Below, in pieces: positions 35,701 through 46,647 of a stretch of DNA of 64,000 nucleotides. This DNA comes from Beta vulgaris subsp. vulgaris. Its lineage: Eukaryota > Streptophyta > Magnoliopsida > Caryophyllales > Amaranthaceae. The position numbers were made by a program, and so were the translations under genes. Each line of letters opens with the position of its first letter. The first letter of the stretch is position 1. Under the pieces are notes generated by a model, which worked only from the letters and a program-made list of their open reading frames with translations, ran no database searches and was not told the DNA's origin. Where the stretch lies: positions 56,238,342-56,302,341 of the forward strand of contig NC_079204.1 in NCBI RefSeq assembly GCF_026745355.1, given 5' to 3'.

Positions 35701-38700
35701 AGCATTTAGTACTCCCTCTGTTTTGGTATAAGTGGCTAAGTGGAACACTTCTGTTATACTGGTCAAATTTCCCAAACTTTGACTGCATTTATTTACCAGT
35801 ATTTTGAACATATTATCATGTAATATCTTTCGAAGATTTAATTCAACGTGTATTTACAATATATCACTTTACATAAATTTTACTAATACAGTTGCAGACA
35901 TAAATGGCCAAATATGTGCGGTGGAGACCATGGAAAGACAAGTGTTGCAATCATAAAAGACGAAAGGAGAATTCAATAGTATGCAAACATTTGTCAACAG
36001 ATGCAACCATAAAATAAGTTCAATATTCATTTTCAGAAAACATTATGCTAAATAGGTTTCTACTAAAGACACTCACACGTCTAACTGAGTATATCACAAT
36101 CATTCCATACTCCACGGCCCGACATACAACACGATGTGGAAAACTGGGAAAGGTGACTGGCAACTTCTTTCTTCCTTGAAGAACGCTTTACACTTGCCCA
36201 GTAAGTCAGTAACATTTAAATGAGAAGAAAATTAAGTTTTACGAGTTTGTTTGTCTCAATTAAACACTGTCGTGTCTGTCAAAAAACTAAGTTAGAAGAA
36301 TCTCTGGTGCATGACACCCATAGCTGTCCTCTCCTTCATAACAACTAGGTCTTTACAATAATGTTTTTCCATATATTTGAGTAATTAAGCTCGTCACTGA
36401 ATCCATAAAGACATACTGCATACCTATATCTTAAACCACGCCCCAGGTACTGCTTCCATATAATACTACAATTGAATAATAGAAAAAAAGAAGACAAAAT
36501 TTGCTGAAGTTTCTTTTCGCATACCCTCACCTACCCCACCCCTAGAGCAAATTAAATAAATAAAAAAAAGAAAACATTATAATACTGTACAGCATGATAT
36601 GTAAAACCTGATATTTCATAGTATTATATAGCATGAGATGTACAACAATTACCATCTGTCCATTTCTTACAGCCCCTGTTCGGAAATTTCAAGCTTTATT
36701 CATCATATAGAGGCAAAGAGGGAGTCGATCAACGTAAGCATCATTATTCATTGAGATGTATAGTTTAAAGAAAACAACTTTATACCCCCATACTCTGTAA
36801 AGGACGTCAGGATGTATGGTTATAATTTTGAATCAATTGCATTAAATTAGTATACTATGAGATGGATGAATGATCATTATGCGCTTACGAAAATTATCAT
36901 GGCATATAATTTTTTAAAAATCTAATTAGTAATACAAGCTGATACCTAAACAAACCTACTATGGAAAAAAATATAGGAATTATAGATACTTCCTCCCTCT
37001 CCCTCTCCCTCTCCCTCTCCCTCTCCCTCTCCCTCTCCCTCTCACCCTCCCTCTCCCTCTCACCCTCCCTCTCCCTCCCTCCCTCTCCCCCATCATCTCA
37101 TATATTCTACTTATATTACCATCGCCACATATCTTAATAGAAAAAACTACATTATCCTATGCCTAATCCACATTCTACCCTCAATATTTGTCCCGAACCC
37201 TTTTATGAAAACTCCCTCTCTCTCCCCCTCTCCCTCCCTCCCTCCCCCCATCATCTCATACTACTTTTATTACCATCACTTCATATCTTAATAGAAAACC
37301 CTACATTATCCTATGCCCAACCCACATTCTATTCTCAATAATTGTGCCGAACCCTTTCATGAAAACTATTTTGACCAATTTTTTCAAGAGTCAAGACTAA
37401 TTTTTTTTATTCCCATCTTTTTGACACATATGAGCATAACATATGTTACTAGAAGTTTTTTTTTCAAACTATAGTTAATAGTATAAATAAGAGACATAAG
37501 TTACAAGAGAAAAGCAATAGGATAACAGAATGATGTAAGAAGTCAAAGTTATTGGAGCTAGATCTTTCAAGCTCTAAAGACTAGCAGTGCCACTTTTTCA
37601 TGTCATGAAGCAACTGGCAAGAAAAAAACCTAACTATTTAACAGAGGCTAAGGTTGGCTACATCTTTCCTGCTCCACCCAAAAAACAATCTATCTAACTC
37701 CGACATAACTAATGTGCCTTTAAATTTCATATGCTTCATATTGGTGCCAATCCTATAGCAGCATAGGGAACTCAAAGAAACCACTCGAATACAAATCTAG
37801 CTCTTGAACATATTTAACCTCCAAAACAGATGAACCATCTCCACCCTTCATTGATTCTTATCACTCAACAATGAGTTAAAACCGATTAATAATTTCATCC
37901 AATGTACAGTGGGACAACTCTTTCTCTCCTAATGCCCGTGATCACAACAGGACCCAGAACAAGAAGGTAGACTAAAGTCAATAATCTTAAGTCAGGAAAC
38001 GATCTTTTACAGTTTTGGTGGTGTTAAATGCTACGGTCATAAAAAAAATAAAGAGCATAATTAGCACTACTGTGGCATCTGCATGGTTCAGCGGTGAGTG
38101 GTCCATATTCAGCATTTTGGAAATGTGGAACTTTTTAAGTATAGGAATGATTTAGAATCTTCTCCAAATCATCAAAATAAGAATTAAAGTAAGAGTAGGA
38201 AAAAGGAATTTACGGGCTGGATTTTAGACTTTAAGAGGGTGTTTGGTATGGAAAACGTAAACGGAATGGAAAGGATTTGGATGAGGAGGGGAAATGGAAA
38301 TAATAACCGTTACCTTTGATTGTTGTTTGGTATCCTAGTGGAATGGAAACAATTGAGAGGATTATGATTGAGGAAGGAAATATGATTTGTTTCCACTAGT
38401 TTGATAAGGGTAACAAATGGGGGGGATTATGTTTCCCCTTGAAAACGGTATTTGTTACTTAACACTCATACCAAACCATTAGAAATGGAAACACTTATTT
38501 GAATCCATTTCCTACATCAAAAATTTCCATACCAAACACCCTCTAAGAAGACAGCAATGTAAATATGTAATAGTTGTATCTTGAAATTAGTTTTGCAGAA
38601 CAGAACCACATGATCAATCAGGATATAACCTCTATTCATTCTCTAGATTAATCATCTTTTCCTTACCCTTGCTTGATCCTTCCAAATATATTTGGGCTTT

Positions 38701-41040
38701 GCCAACAAAAAATCAGAAATTCAAGACAATACCCCAGACTCCAGTAGAAGTCAAAAATAAGAATCATACTTCAATGGCATACAAATACAGGCAGTGATAC
38801 GTCGGGAATTATCAGAGACAACGTGATCTTCAAAAGATTCAAAGTCTTTCTCCATTCAAAACCATGAAAATTCCTTCAGACGCAGTGTGCTAAAAAAAAT
38901 AAAAGATGAAGTGGCAAGCAGAACATTCTGCACCTTTGGATTAGACTCCGATTTAAGAGTGGGAGCTTGAAAAAGATCCAGAGGATCTGTTGCATTCCAG
39001 TCCTGGAATGTTGCAGGAAAATCTACACTAGAACCATAGAAATGATCATCAGCGTTAAGAAATGCATTGCAAAAAAACTTGAGTAGCTGAGAGTTAAGCA
39101 TTTCAGGCAAGTCAAAAATTTTAACAGAACAACTTATGACAGTGAACTACATCAAGCTAGAAATTACTTTTAACTTGCACATCATAAAATATTTTACAAG
39201 TTGCATTAGAGCTACACATGTATAAAAAAAAATCGAATAAGATAAACTAAGAAGCCAAAATGACAGAAAGGAGCGTACAGATTATAGCATAAACAAATAA
39301 CAGAAAAGCCATAACTAGAAAGAAAAAAACAGAGACTGACCTGAATACATGTCCAATCACTGAAGTTACTTTAATATGACTGTGAAGACCCAAAAACTTC
39401 CCATCAAATTCATGCACCTCAGTACTTCCTCTCCTTGTCGACATCTGAAAAATTAAGAAAGGATTTCCAGGGTCAATAATGCACACCCAGTGGTCAGACA
39501 CAAACATTTTGAAAAAAAGACAATAGAAAAAAATGACACAGCGAATCATGGACCTCTAAGGCTCCAACCCCTTGTTTAGAATAGCAGCAGATAACCACTA
39601 TGCCACAACAGTGTTCTCTTTCCAGTACTCTTCAACATTGATTTAAAATTTCCTCATTGAGCAAAATGTAAGAGCATGCTTGGTATGAGATTTTTGAGTG
39701 TTGGAAAAGGAAAAAAGAAACCATTTCCAACATGTTGTTTAGTATGAGGGATCAGGTAATAGTTTCCTTTCTTGAGGGCAAGTATTTTCACCCTAACATA
39801 AATTGGTAACACATTATGTTACCCTGACTGCATGATTGGATCAACTCATGGAATGGAAGGAAATGGAATCAAACAGAGTGGAAGAATGGAAACAATTATT
39901 GCCACCTCTATTTGGTGTTTGGTTTTACCATGGAAAGGTACCTTATAAGTAATTCCTTTTCTTCTTGTTTGGTACAACAACAATGGAATCAACGGCGATA
40001 AATTATTACTTAGCAAAACCTTATGTAGTAAATAGCATCATTATCACATATTATAATATATTTTAAGCTAGTAGTGCTTACAAATACTGTAAATTTTTCT
40101 ACTCCAAAAAGGGGGGGAAAAACACACACACTTGAGATACATAACTAATTAGCAAACCACAATATGTCACGGTTAAAAAAATCTAAATTCTGTGTAGGTA
40201 CACAACAAAGATTCCACAAGGAGGAAAAAAAGGGAACCAAGTATGTCATAATTTATTTTACAACATTTTTCTTCTTTGCTGCCCATCTCTCTCGCCCGCT
40301 TACTTTTCTATTATCTCGTCCAAAATTGTATGACATGGCAGTGGGCATAACGTGCGCTGATGACGTGGTAATTGGACGGTGGTGACAACACGATAACAGT
40401 GAGGTCTGGTGCTAGCTATGATGATAACCCAGACCATGAGGTCTATTTCCATCACGAAACAGTTCCTGTTACTTGTGGGAGACGGAGAGTTTCAATTGGG
40501 AGGGAATTGGCATTAAGGACAGACAAATTGGGAAACCAAACAACTCACAACAGAATTGCAGTTGCCACTCCCTCGCCGCACGACTACATATAATGAAAGA
40601 AACATGGCCTAAGTGTTTTCTCTCCATAATGGAACCAAACACCCAATAAACGCAACGATTACTGTAATCACCCCTCACTCTAATTGATTACATTCCCTTT
40701 CTATTTCACGAATCCAATCAAACACACTATAATATTCAAATTTTCATCCCCTAACTTCCTAAAACAAAATGTTCTTAAAAACCACAATAATCATAACAAA
40801 AATGGAGCTCAAAATGGCATAAAACAGACAAAAAAAAACATAAAACTCACTTGACCACGAGAAAGAACTGTTGCAATTGAAATTGCAATACTAGGCTTCT
40901 CCGCAACCTGCAAAATCAATCATCACATTTCACAAACATAGTAAATCTTCTAAATCACACAAATTAATTTCATTCAACCAACAAAATTACACAGAAAGAA
41001 GCTTCTGTAAAACACTCACCATGAGAACTTTCGGAGCCAT
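23708..41040 (-). CDS. TOP3B: DNA topoisomerase 3-beta
   Basis: A type IA topoisomerase of 859 aa. Fifteen exons join in frame: 41020-41040, 40851-40907, 39341-39444, 38934-39027, 35186-35285, 32305-32548, 30199-30361, 29957-30076, 29110-29189, 27766-28044, 27410-27578, 26231-26359, 25928-26140, 24804-24983 and 23708-24334. The Toprim domain opens with [13 protein letters not shown] and carries D114-x-D116-x-E118 (DCDREGE). The transesterifying tyrosine is Y329 in SYPRTES. The C-terminal third has several CxxC zinc-finger pairs and an Arg/Gly-rich RGRGRG run before the end, KMSFRDF. TOP3B, unlike TOP3A, also acts on RNA; the RGG box is used for RNA and TDRD3 binding in animals. Length matches the family (about 860). 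Introns 4 and 5 (3.6 and 2.6 kb) hold repeats. The gene converges with RABA5c. Confidence 0.96.
32088..32128. repeat. C/T-rich simple repeat in TOP3B intron 6
   Basis: A cccctccct-type polypyrimidine microsatellite within the intron between the exons at 32305 and 30361. Confidence 0.8.
34083..34325. mobile_element. Truncated Stowaway-type MITE in TOP3B intron 5
   Basis: It begins ctacctctgtttttcaat after TA and carries the common core (tatgggatcttgttac, gttcgtctcatt) near 34199-34230. No matching right terminus is present; the sequence stops at a TA microsatellite where the next element begins. Confidence 0.6.
34326..34720. mobile_element. Element made of AAATGAGCAAAA repeats with inverted ends
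   Basis: The ends are imperfect inverted repeats (cacgtgaaaaccactcctta against the complement of ttaaggttagttttccgtgg). The interior, about 34365-34660, is a degenerate array of aaaatgagcaaaaa with about 15-25 bp spacing and no coding sense. It lies in TOP3B intron 5. I do not recognise the superfamily. Confidence 0.6.
35712..35975. mobile_element. Probable diverged Stowaway-like MITE
   Basis: Left end ctccctctgttttggtataa after TA (35710-35711). The right end, near gacgaaaggagaattc, is only a weak inverted match. It lies in TOP3B intron 4. Confidence 0.45.
36990..37368. repeat. (CTCCCT)n tract and adjoining tandem duplication in TOP3B intron 4
   Basis: 36990-37090 is a polypyrimidine tract of ctccct units. 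The following ~150 bp unit, from the tract's end through ccatcatctcata, atcttaatagaaaa and cccgaaccctttt, is repeated once in tandem, the copies ending near 37215 and 37368, with about 10% differences by eye. Confidence 0.8.
38235..38543. mobile_element. Tourist/PIF-type MITE in TOP3B intron 4
   Basis: A 309-bp element with exact inverted ends gagggtgtttggtatgg and 3-bp TAA duplications at 38232-38234 and 38544-38546. The interior is rich in ggaaatggaaa words and differs from the CAGTT family. Confidence 0.87.
39671..39990. repeat. Decayed Tourist-like repeat in TOP3B intron 2
   Basis: Words shared with the 38235 element (ggtatgag.., gaaaccatttcc, tggaatggaagg, ggtgtttggtttt) in similar order, but without clear ends or duplication. 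Confidence 0.5.
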
Positions 41041-41394
41041 GGCGGGAGCAAAATTAGGAGAGAGAAAATGAAGAATTGGAGTTCAAATTGAGTAGAAAGT
41101 GATTCGAATTTACGAATTTCTTCAGTATTTGTTTCAATTGAAATGAAAAAGAGGGATTTTCCAGAAATTGCGATTGAAGTACGAAATTTTAGGGCTTGAT
41201 GTTTTTTAATTTGGCGGGGGATTGGGGAAGAAGTTTAAGGTGAAGTATAATTGGGCCGACTTAGATTAAAAATATAAGTATGGGCCATGGGGCTATATAG
41301 TATATTTTATTGTTAAAACATGGTCCATTGAATGCTATATGTGGGACTTGGTTACAATGTTTCATCAACCTCATTTTCAAAGACACACTACTAC
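41041..41394 (-). promoter_or_regulatory. 5' UTR and promoter region of TOP3B
   Basis: Directly upstream of the TOP3B ATG. The first ~200 bp is likely the leader. I see no definite TATA box or named element. Confidence 0.4.
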
Positions 41395-41945
41395 ACTAGT
41401 TAGTAGATCCGACCTATGTCTCGAGTAAAAAATAATTTCATTTAATAATATTTTACTTTATAATGATAACACTTTTTTCGTTTCAAATTACTCGCTACAC
41501 TTTGACTTTCACACTTGGTGATGCACTATTTTGACTATTAATATCTTTAATTATGTATTAAAGTATAAAAATTTGATTTTCTGAAAATATAAATTGAGAC
41601 GAATCCAACAACATATTATATTATAACATTTGATTTTATCTAATAGTAAACAATGCATGGTCAAACCTCATTGATGAATAGTGGGATTTTCAAAGTGTAG
41701 CGAGAAATTCGAAACGGATAAAGTACTAAATACAAACTGGTTTAGTGGTTGAAGTTTTTAGTATATGAACGTGAGGTCACGAGATCAAAACTTATAGTAT
41801 CCAATTTTTGATTTTTTTTTTTGTTGTACATGGATTACATGAACTAAAACTTACTGAGGAGAGCGTCATCTGGCATGATTCTTTGCTTAGGAATGCCTTT
41901 TAATATATTTATATAGGTACGTTCTTTTAATTGATTTTGGTCTTT
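41395..41945. repeat. Dispersed repeat, copy 1, with a MITE inside
   Basis: It matches 63530-63765 over its outer parts: gacctatgtctcgagtaa against gactatatctcgggtaag, tttagtggttgaag against tttagtggttaaaac, then cattacatg.. and cattctttg(c/t)ttagga. The tttagtggtt word suggests a tRNA-derived A box, so it may be SINE-related. Copy 1 carries a MITE at 41470-41723 that copy 2 lacks. Confidence 0.6.
41470..41723. mobile_element. Stowaway-type MITE
   Basis: The arms acttttttcgtttcaaatta then ctcgctacactttga and the complement of tcaaagtgtagcgagaaat then tcgaaacggataaagt are inverted. It is flanked by TA-type sites and is absent from the related repeat at 63530-63765. Confidence 0.75.
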
Positions 41946-42063
41946 TAGGCTCTTTTACAAAATTAGGTTTCCATATTTGAATTTAAGTTTCAAGAGTTAT
42001 AATAATTATATATTGATATGGGTTGTATAATAGTTCTTCATAAAGAAAGTGGAAAATCTGTAA

Positions 42064-42137
42064 ACCCCTGTTTTTTAAACTTATTTTCAGTTTGGTTCAA
42101 GTTCGGTTCGATTTCTCTCTGTCCAAAAGAACGGGCC
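42064..42137. mobile_element. Tiny decayed Tourist-type MITE
   Basis: 74 bp between TAA (42061-42063) and TAA (42138-42140). The ends acccctgtttt and complement gggcccg..ttct, plus cttattttcagttt, match the CAGTT family termini. Confidence 0.6.
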
Positions 42138-42449
42138 TAAGAAAGGTTGCGAGATAAAATGAGAGACCCACCACATTTAAAAAATATATATTGTTAAGGA
42201 AAAAGCTTGGTATTTTAAAGAAGAATAAAGGGGGAGACGACTAACTTTTGAAGGGTCTTTTAGAAAGTTAAGAGAAAAAAGAATTCCACTAATGGTATGT
42301 ATGTAGTGAGTATTGCAAATTTCTATTTTAGAGAAGTGCAACAAATATTTTGAAACAGATAAGCTATGAAAATTATGAAAATGAGAACTAATGCAATCAA
42401 CATGAGACGGAGAAAGCACTAATTGATAAAAAAACCGACTATATATATA

Positions 42450-42748
42450 TGATAGAGTATAAATCTATTACTGGGGCCTCAAGCTGATGGTTGAGGCCCC
42501 AGGAATAGATTTATACTCTATCACGCCCCCTCACGCAAGAGCCCTTTTGGGCTTGAAGTGTGGATATCGATGCATCAAAGGCCTCCCTCATACCTGGCGC
42601 TAAATATTCCACTGAGAAAGGAGGGGTGGATGAGATTCGAACCCGTGACCTTTATGTCACGCTGGCTCTGATACCATGTCAGAGGACCAACTCAACCAAA
42701 AGTTTAAGCTGATGGTTGAGGCCCCAAGAATAGATTTATACTCTATCA
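42450..42748 (-). mobile_element. SMART-type miniature LTR retroelement with a fold-back LTR
   Basis: A 299-bp element flanked by the 5-bp duplication atata (42445-42449, 42749-42753). On the minus strand the 5' LTR (42677-42748, 72 bp, TG..CA) is followed at once by the primer site tggtatcagagcc (42664-42676, complementary to initiator tRNA-Met), then a gttcgaatc-containing interior, a purine tract gtgagggggcg, and the 3' LTR (42450-42523, 74 bp). The 3' LTR's distal 31 bp are an inverted copy of its start, so this LTR is a near-perfect hairpin with an 8-nt loop. It is non-coding and depends on other retrotransposons. Confidence 0.85.
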
Positions 42749-42858
42749 ATATACATCCATCATGTTCCAAAACATGTGTATCTTTATGGTAGTATCTCTC
42801 CATGTCCATAAATCATCTATTGATTGAATTGCAAAAGATATTAAATCAATAAATCATA

Positions 42859-43199
42859 CTCCCTCCGTCCCAAAATATAGTTCCCATTTCCCTTTTTTCA
42901 CGGTAATTTATGCAAGTAAAATCTAAGAGGGATATAAAAGATTTTTTGTTTATTTAAATAAATGTTGTATGAGAAAAGATGATTTTAAGAGAGAGAGTGG
43001 AGAATAATTGGTGAAAGAGCATTAATTGTAACATTTTGGTTGAATAAACAAAAAAAACAAATTTCAAGAAGAAAATAAATGATGGGACACGGTTTTTCTA
43101 GACAAATTACGGGAAAATGTAAAACTAAATATGGAAATGGGAACTATATTTTGGGACACCCAAAATAAAAATGGGAACTATATTTTGGGACGGAGGGAG
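42859..43199. mobile_element. Stowaway-type MITE with doubled right terminus
   Basis: A 341-bp element with TA at 42857-42858 and 43200-43201. Left end ctccctccgtcccaaaatat. On the right the complementary ending actatattttgggac occurs twice, about 36 bp apart; the outer copy carries the cggagggag end. The sister element at 52904 has the same doubling. Confidence 0.87.
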
Positions 43200-43483
43200 T
43201 ATTAATTTAGAGTAAAACAAATTGAATAGGTACGAGTACAGTTAGTCTTGCATGGATCTAGTCCATACTAATATTATTGTGGATCAAAGTTGTCCATATG
43301 ACATAGTGATTTTTTTTTCATATAGTGATCTTTTAAAATCTTAAGTTGCACTAATCTTTTATTGTCTAATACATTGACAACTTTTTTTTTTATAGTTACC
43401 ACTTCTTACATTAGTTTATCGTAATGAAATTTCATTTTATAACATAGTAATCTTTTTTTTCCTCACATAGTCTGCAAATTATA

Positions 43484-44135
43484 ATGTGCTCCCACGAGCA
43501 CAGTGCACACCATGCACTCAGTAAGTTTGTTCCATTTCCGATGAGTAAATGTTTCATTTCAACAAATGTTCATTTTAAGTTAAGCATATTTTTCAGCAAA
43601 AAAAATATGTTATATTTTCCGTAAAAAATATTCTATTTTCAATAAACAAATGTTCTATTTCACTAAATATTCGTTTTAAGCTTATTTTTCAGCATAATAT
43701 TATGTTCTATATTTCATGGATCTGTTTTATTTCGATAAGCAAATGTTCTATTTTTAAAAAAATGTTATTTTAAAACTTATTTTCCACCAAAAAATATGTT
43801 TTATTTTCCCTGAAAATATTTTCTATATTTGATAATCATATGTTCTATTTAAGTAACTGAATTCTAGTAATGTTCCACTTCCACAATAAAATGTTCATTT
43901 TTGTATTTCGATTATGGTAAAATTACACTTCAATAGTAAAATGTTCTTTTTCGTAAATGAATTCTTGTAATGTTCAATTTCAACAATAAAGTGTTCGTTT
44001 TCGTAAGTGCATTTTGTAATGTTCCACTTTAATAATAACAAAATGTTCGTTTTTATATTCGTAAATATTCTATTTTTGCATTGTGGGAGCACAGTTCTCA
44101 TTATGCTTCCGGGAGCACAATGCACGCATTACACA
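43484..44135. mobile_element. Element of AAATGTTCTATTTT repeats with inverted GTGCTCCC ends
   Basis: The ends are related inverted segments (taatgtgctcccacgagcac; complement of the right end: gcattgtgctcccggaagca), each containing two gagcac words. The interior ~520 bp is a degenerate array in which aaatgttc(t/a)attt recurs every 20-45 bp. There is no ORF of substance. Superfamily not recognised. Confidence 0.6.
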
Positions 44136-45002
44136 TAGTCACCCTTTAGGCCTTTACCATCTATACAACTACACCTACTCCTCTCTTTTATATACAATGA
44201 TCCTTTTTTTTCATAAATCTCATGTACTAGTATTGAGTACAGGATTTTGAAATTGTTAGATCAATTTAGAGTAGCTAATATAATGTACCCCACTCAATGT
44301 AATGCTTGTAAAAGATGCATAACCCCTCAACTAACTTAACTTGTCCCAAAAGTTTTTGACCCTTTCCTTAAAATTGACTTTGCCGACAGTTAAAATAATT
44401 TCAAACAACAAAATTCCCCTACTTTGCCTAGAAGCAAAAGAAAATAAAAATACCCCAATATACAACTATCATAAGATTTAAATAAATAAATAAATAACTG
44501 ACAAACATTTCTGACATAGTGATATAAAAATTAGACAAAGCAATTAAGATATAATTAAATAATTAATCAAAATAATGAGGTTTAGTCTAATCATTAATCT
44601 CCCTAACATCTAATGATTCCACTTAAACTTTTTTTTTGTTTGTATTATAGTATAGCATGGTTGTAGTAAGAAACTAGTAATAACAGTAATCAAATGATTA
44701 AACTGCAATGTTAGGTTAAAATCAGTCCATTATAAGCAATGATTCTTTAACCTCGGGTGTTGTACCCTCTAGCCAACTAGGTATCACCACGTAGCCAAAT
44801 AGAAGATTAATTAGTAGAATAAAATCCATATTAGTCAATTTGTTTTAAGATGTGTGCTCTCAATGATTGATCATCACGTTAGATCAAAGATTCAAGTAAA
44901 GACTTTTCATTTTGTAATTCAATTGTTTTTCTTTTTGTTTTGGTTTTGGGTGTAGAGGCATGTATCGCATATTTGTATATTTGACACAATTAAATAGATG
45001 TA
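44136..45002. other. Intergenic, no gene seen
   Basis: AT-rich, with many short runs. No domain-bearing ORF, TIR or tRNA-like box was found on either strand. Confidence 0.4.
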
Positions 45003-45352
45003 GACTATGTTTAGTTCACCTGAAATTTTCTGATCTGAACTTATCTGAACTTATTTCTTCTGATCTGATCTGAACTTATTTTTTCTGAACTGATCTGTAC
45101 AAGATCTTATCTTTTAGATTTCTCTCAATATATAAGAAAAAATATAGTCATGTGGGGTCTTGTTTGATTCGTCTCAATGAGTACTTTATTAATATTCAAT
45201 TATTATAATTTTTACTAATATGTAATGAAAGATATTTAATAGTAAAAATGAGTTTTTAAAACTGACTGATCTGATCTGATCTGAACTTATTTTTTCTGAT
45301 CTGATCTGATTAGATCTGAAATAAGCAAAAATAAGGTGAACTGAACATAGCC
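45003..45352. mobile_element. MITE with CTGATCTGAACTT repeats and a Stowaway-like core
   Basis: A 350-bp element with inverted ends (gactatgtttagttcacct against complement ggctatgttcagttcacct) and a 3-bp duplication GTA (45000-45002, 45353-45355). Both flanks of the interior are ctgatctgaactta repeats. The centre (about 45150-45190) holds gtcatgtggggtcttg and gattcgtctcaatg, the core otherwise found in TA-flanked MITEs here. Confidence 0.75.
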
Positions 45353-45355
45353 GTA

Positions 45356-45922
45356 ATGCGAATGCTGGCTAGCTTACTTGCTAACGTATTAGTAAAATTA
45401 GTGTTCAAAGTTTAAGATTAAATTTATAATTTTTAAAAACTCGATTTTTTTATACAAAATATTGAAAACTTCTTACGTTAGTTTAGCATAGTTGTTGAGA
45501 TAGAGATTTTTTTACATTGGATCAATAAGACTAATTTGAATCACTACTATCAATTTGTAAAATTGTAAGATTATACATATTTTCCGAAATAACAATAGGT
45601 GTCGCATTTAACCACGCAAGAAATTTGAATCAATCATTTGCTTAAAATTGAAAGTAAAGCCTTCTTTGACTTTATGTAGTCAAGTTATCAAAATGTTAAT
45701 AATAGTAGTAGCTTATGTGCAAGATTATTGTTAAATTTTGTTGGAATTTAGATTAGGCAAATGTCGAATTTAACATCAAGATTATATGGAGTCTTAGTTT
45801 AATTAGACGATATACAATTGGTTAGACCCCTTATTGTTGTAAAGCAAAGGAATATATATTATCATTAATCAGAATGATAATAAATTTACCCCAAATGCAT
45901 ATTGCCCCTATATGCATCATAT
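45356..45922. other. Intergenic, no gene seen
   Basis: AT-rich sequence without recognised features. Confidence 0.4.
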
Positions 45923-45925
45923 TTA

Positions 45926-46281
45926 GGGCCTGTTCTCTTCGGCAAAAAACAGCTGAACTGAACTGAACTGAACTGAATTGAACTGAACTGAACTGAATTG
46001 AACTGAACTGAATTGAACTGAACTGATCTGATCTGAACTGATCTGAACTGAACTGAATTGAACTGAATTGAACTGAACTGAACTGAAATGAATAGTGATA
46101 TGTGAGAGTAAAAGTATTGTCAAGAGCTGAACTGAACTGAACTGAACTGCGGTCTGAACTGAACTGAACTGATCTGAACTGAACTGAATTGAACTGAACT
46201 GAACTGAATTGAACTGAACTGAACTGAATTGAACTGAACTGAACTGAACTGAACTGAAAATAAGCTGGGGAGAACAGGCCC
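45926..46281 (-). mobile_element. CAGTT Tourist MITE (reverse orientation)
   Basis: A 356-bp element with TTA duplications at 45923-45925 and 46282-46284. Ends gggcctgttctcttcggc and complement gggcctgttctccccagc. The interior is pentamers (here as actga/attga) on both sides of the agtaaaagtattgtcaag block. It forms an inverted pair with the next element. Confidence 0.9.
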
Positions 46282-46305
46282 TTAGAATATCACTCAATAC
46301 TCTTA

Positions 46306-46644
46306 GGGCCTGTTCTCCCCAGCTTATTTTCAGTTCAGTTCAGTTCAATTCAGTTCAGTTCAGTTCAGTTCAGTTCAGTTCAATTCAGTTCAGTTCAGAT
46401 CAGTTCAGTTCAGACCAGTTCAGTTCAGTTCAGTTCAGTTCAGCTCTTGACAATACTTTTACTCTCACATATCACTATTCATTTCAGTTCAGTTCAGTTC
46501 AATTCAGTTCAGTTCAATTCAGATCAGTTCAGTTCAGATCAGTTCAGTTCAGTTCAATTCAGTTCAGTTCAATTCAGTTTAGTTCAGTTCAATTCAGTTC
46601 AGTTCAGTTCAGTTCAGCTGTTTTTTGCCGAAGAGAACAGGCCC
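46306..46644 (+). mobile_element. CAGTT Tourist MITE (forward orientation)
   Basis: A 339-bp element with TTA at 46303-46305 and 46645-46647. It shares with its neighbour the ttttttgccg variant and a gacc interruption in the array, so the two are each other's closest relatives in this window. Confidence 0.9.
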
Positions 46645-46647
46645 TTA

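Noticed and set aside
42540..42676. A tRNA gene, because of gttcgaatc and tggtatcagagcc boxes
   Set aside because: No cloverleaf can be drawn; the second word is the primer-binding site next to an LTR.
45926..46644. CRISPR-like or satellite array
   Set aside because: Regular spacers are absent, and the arrays have TIRs and target duplications of a MITE in a plant nuclear genome.
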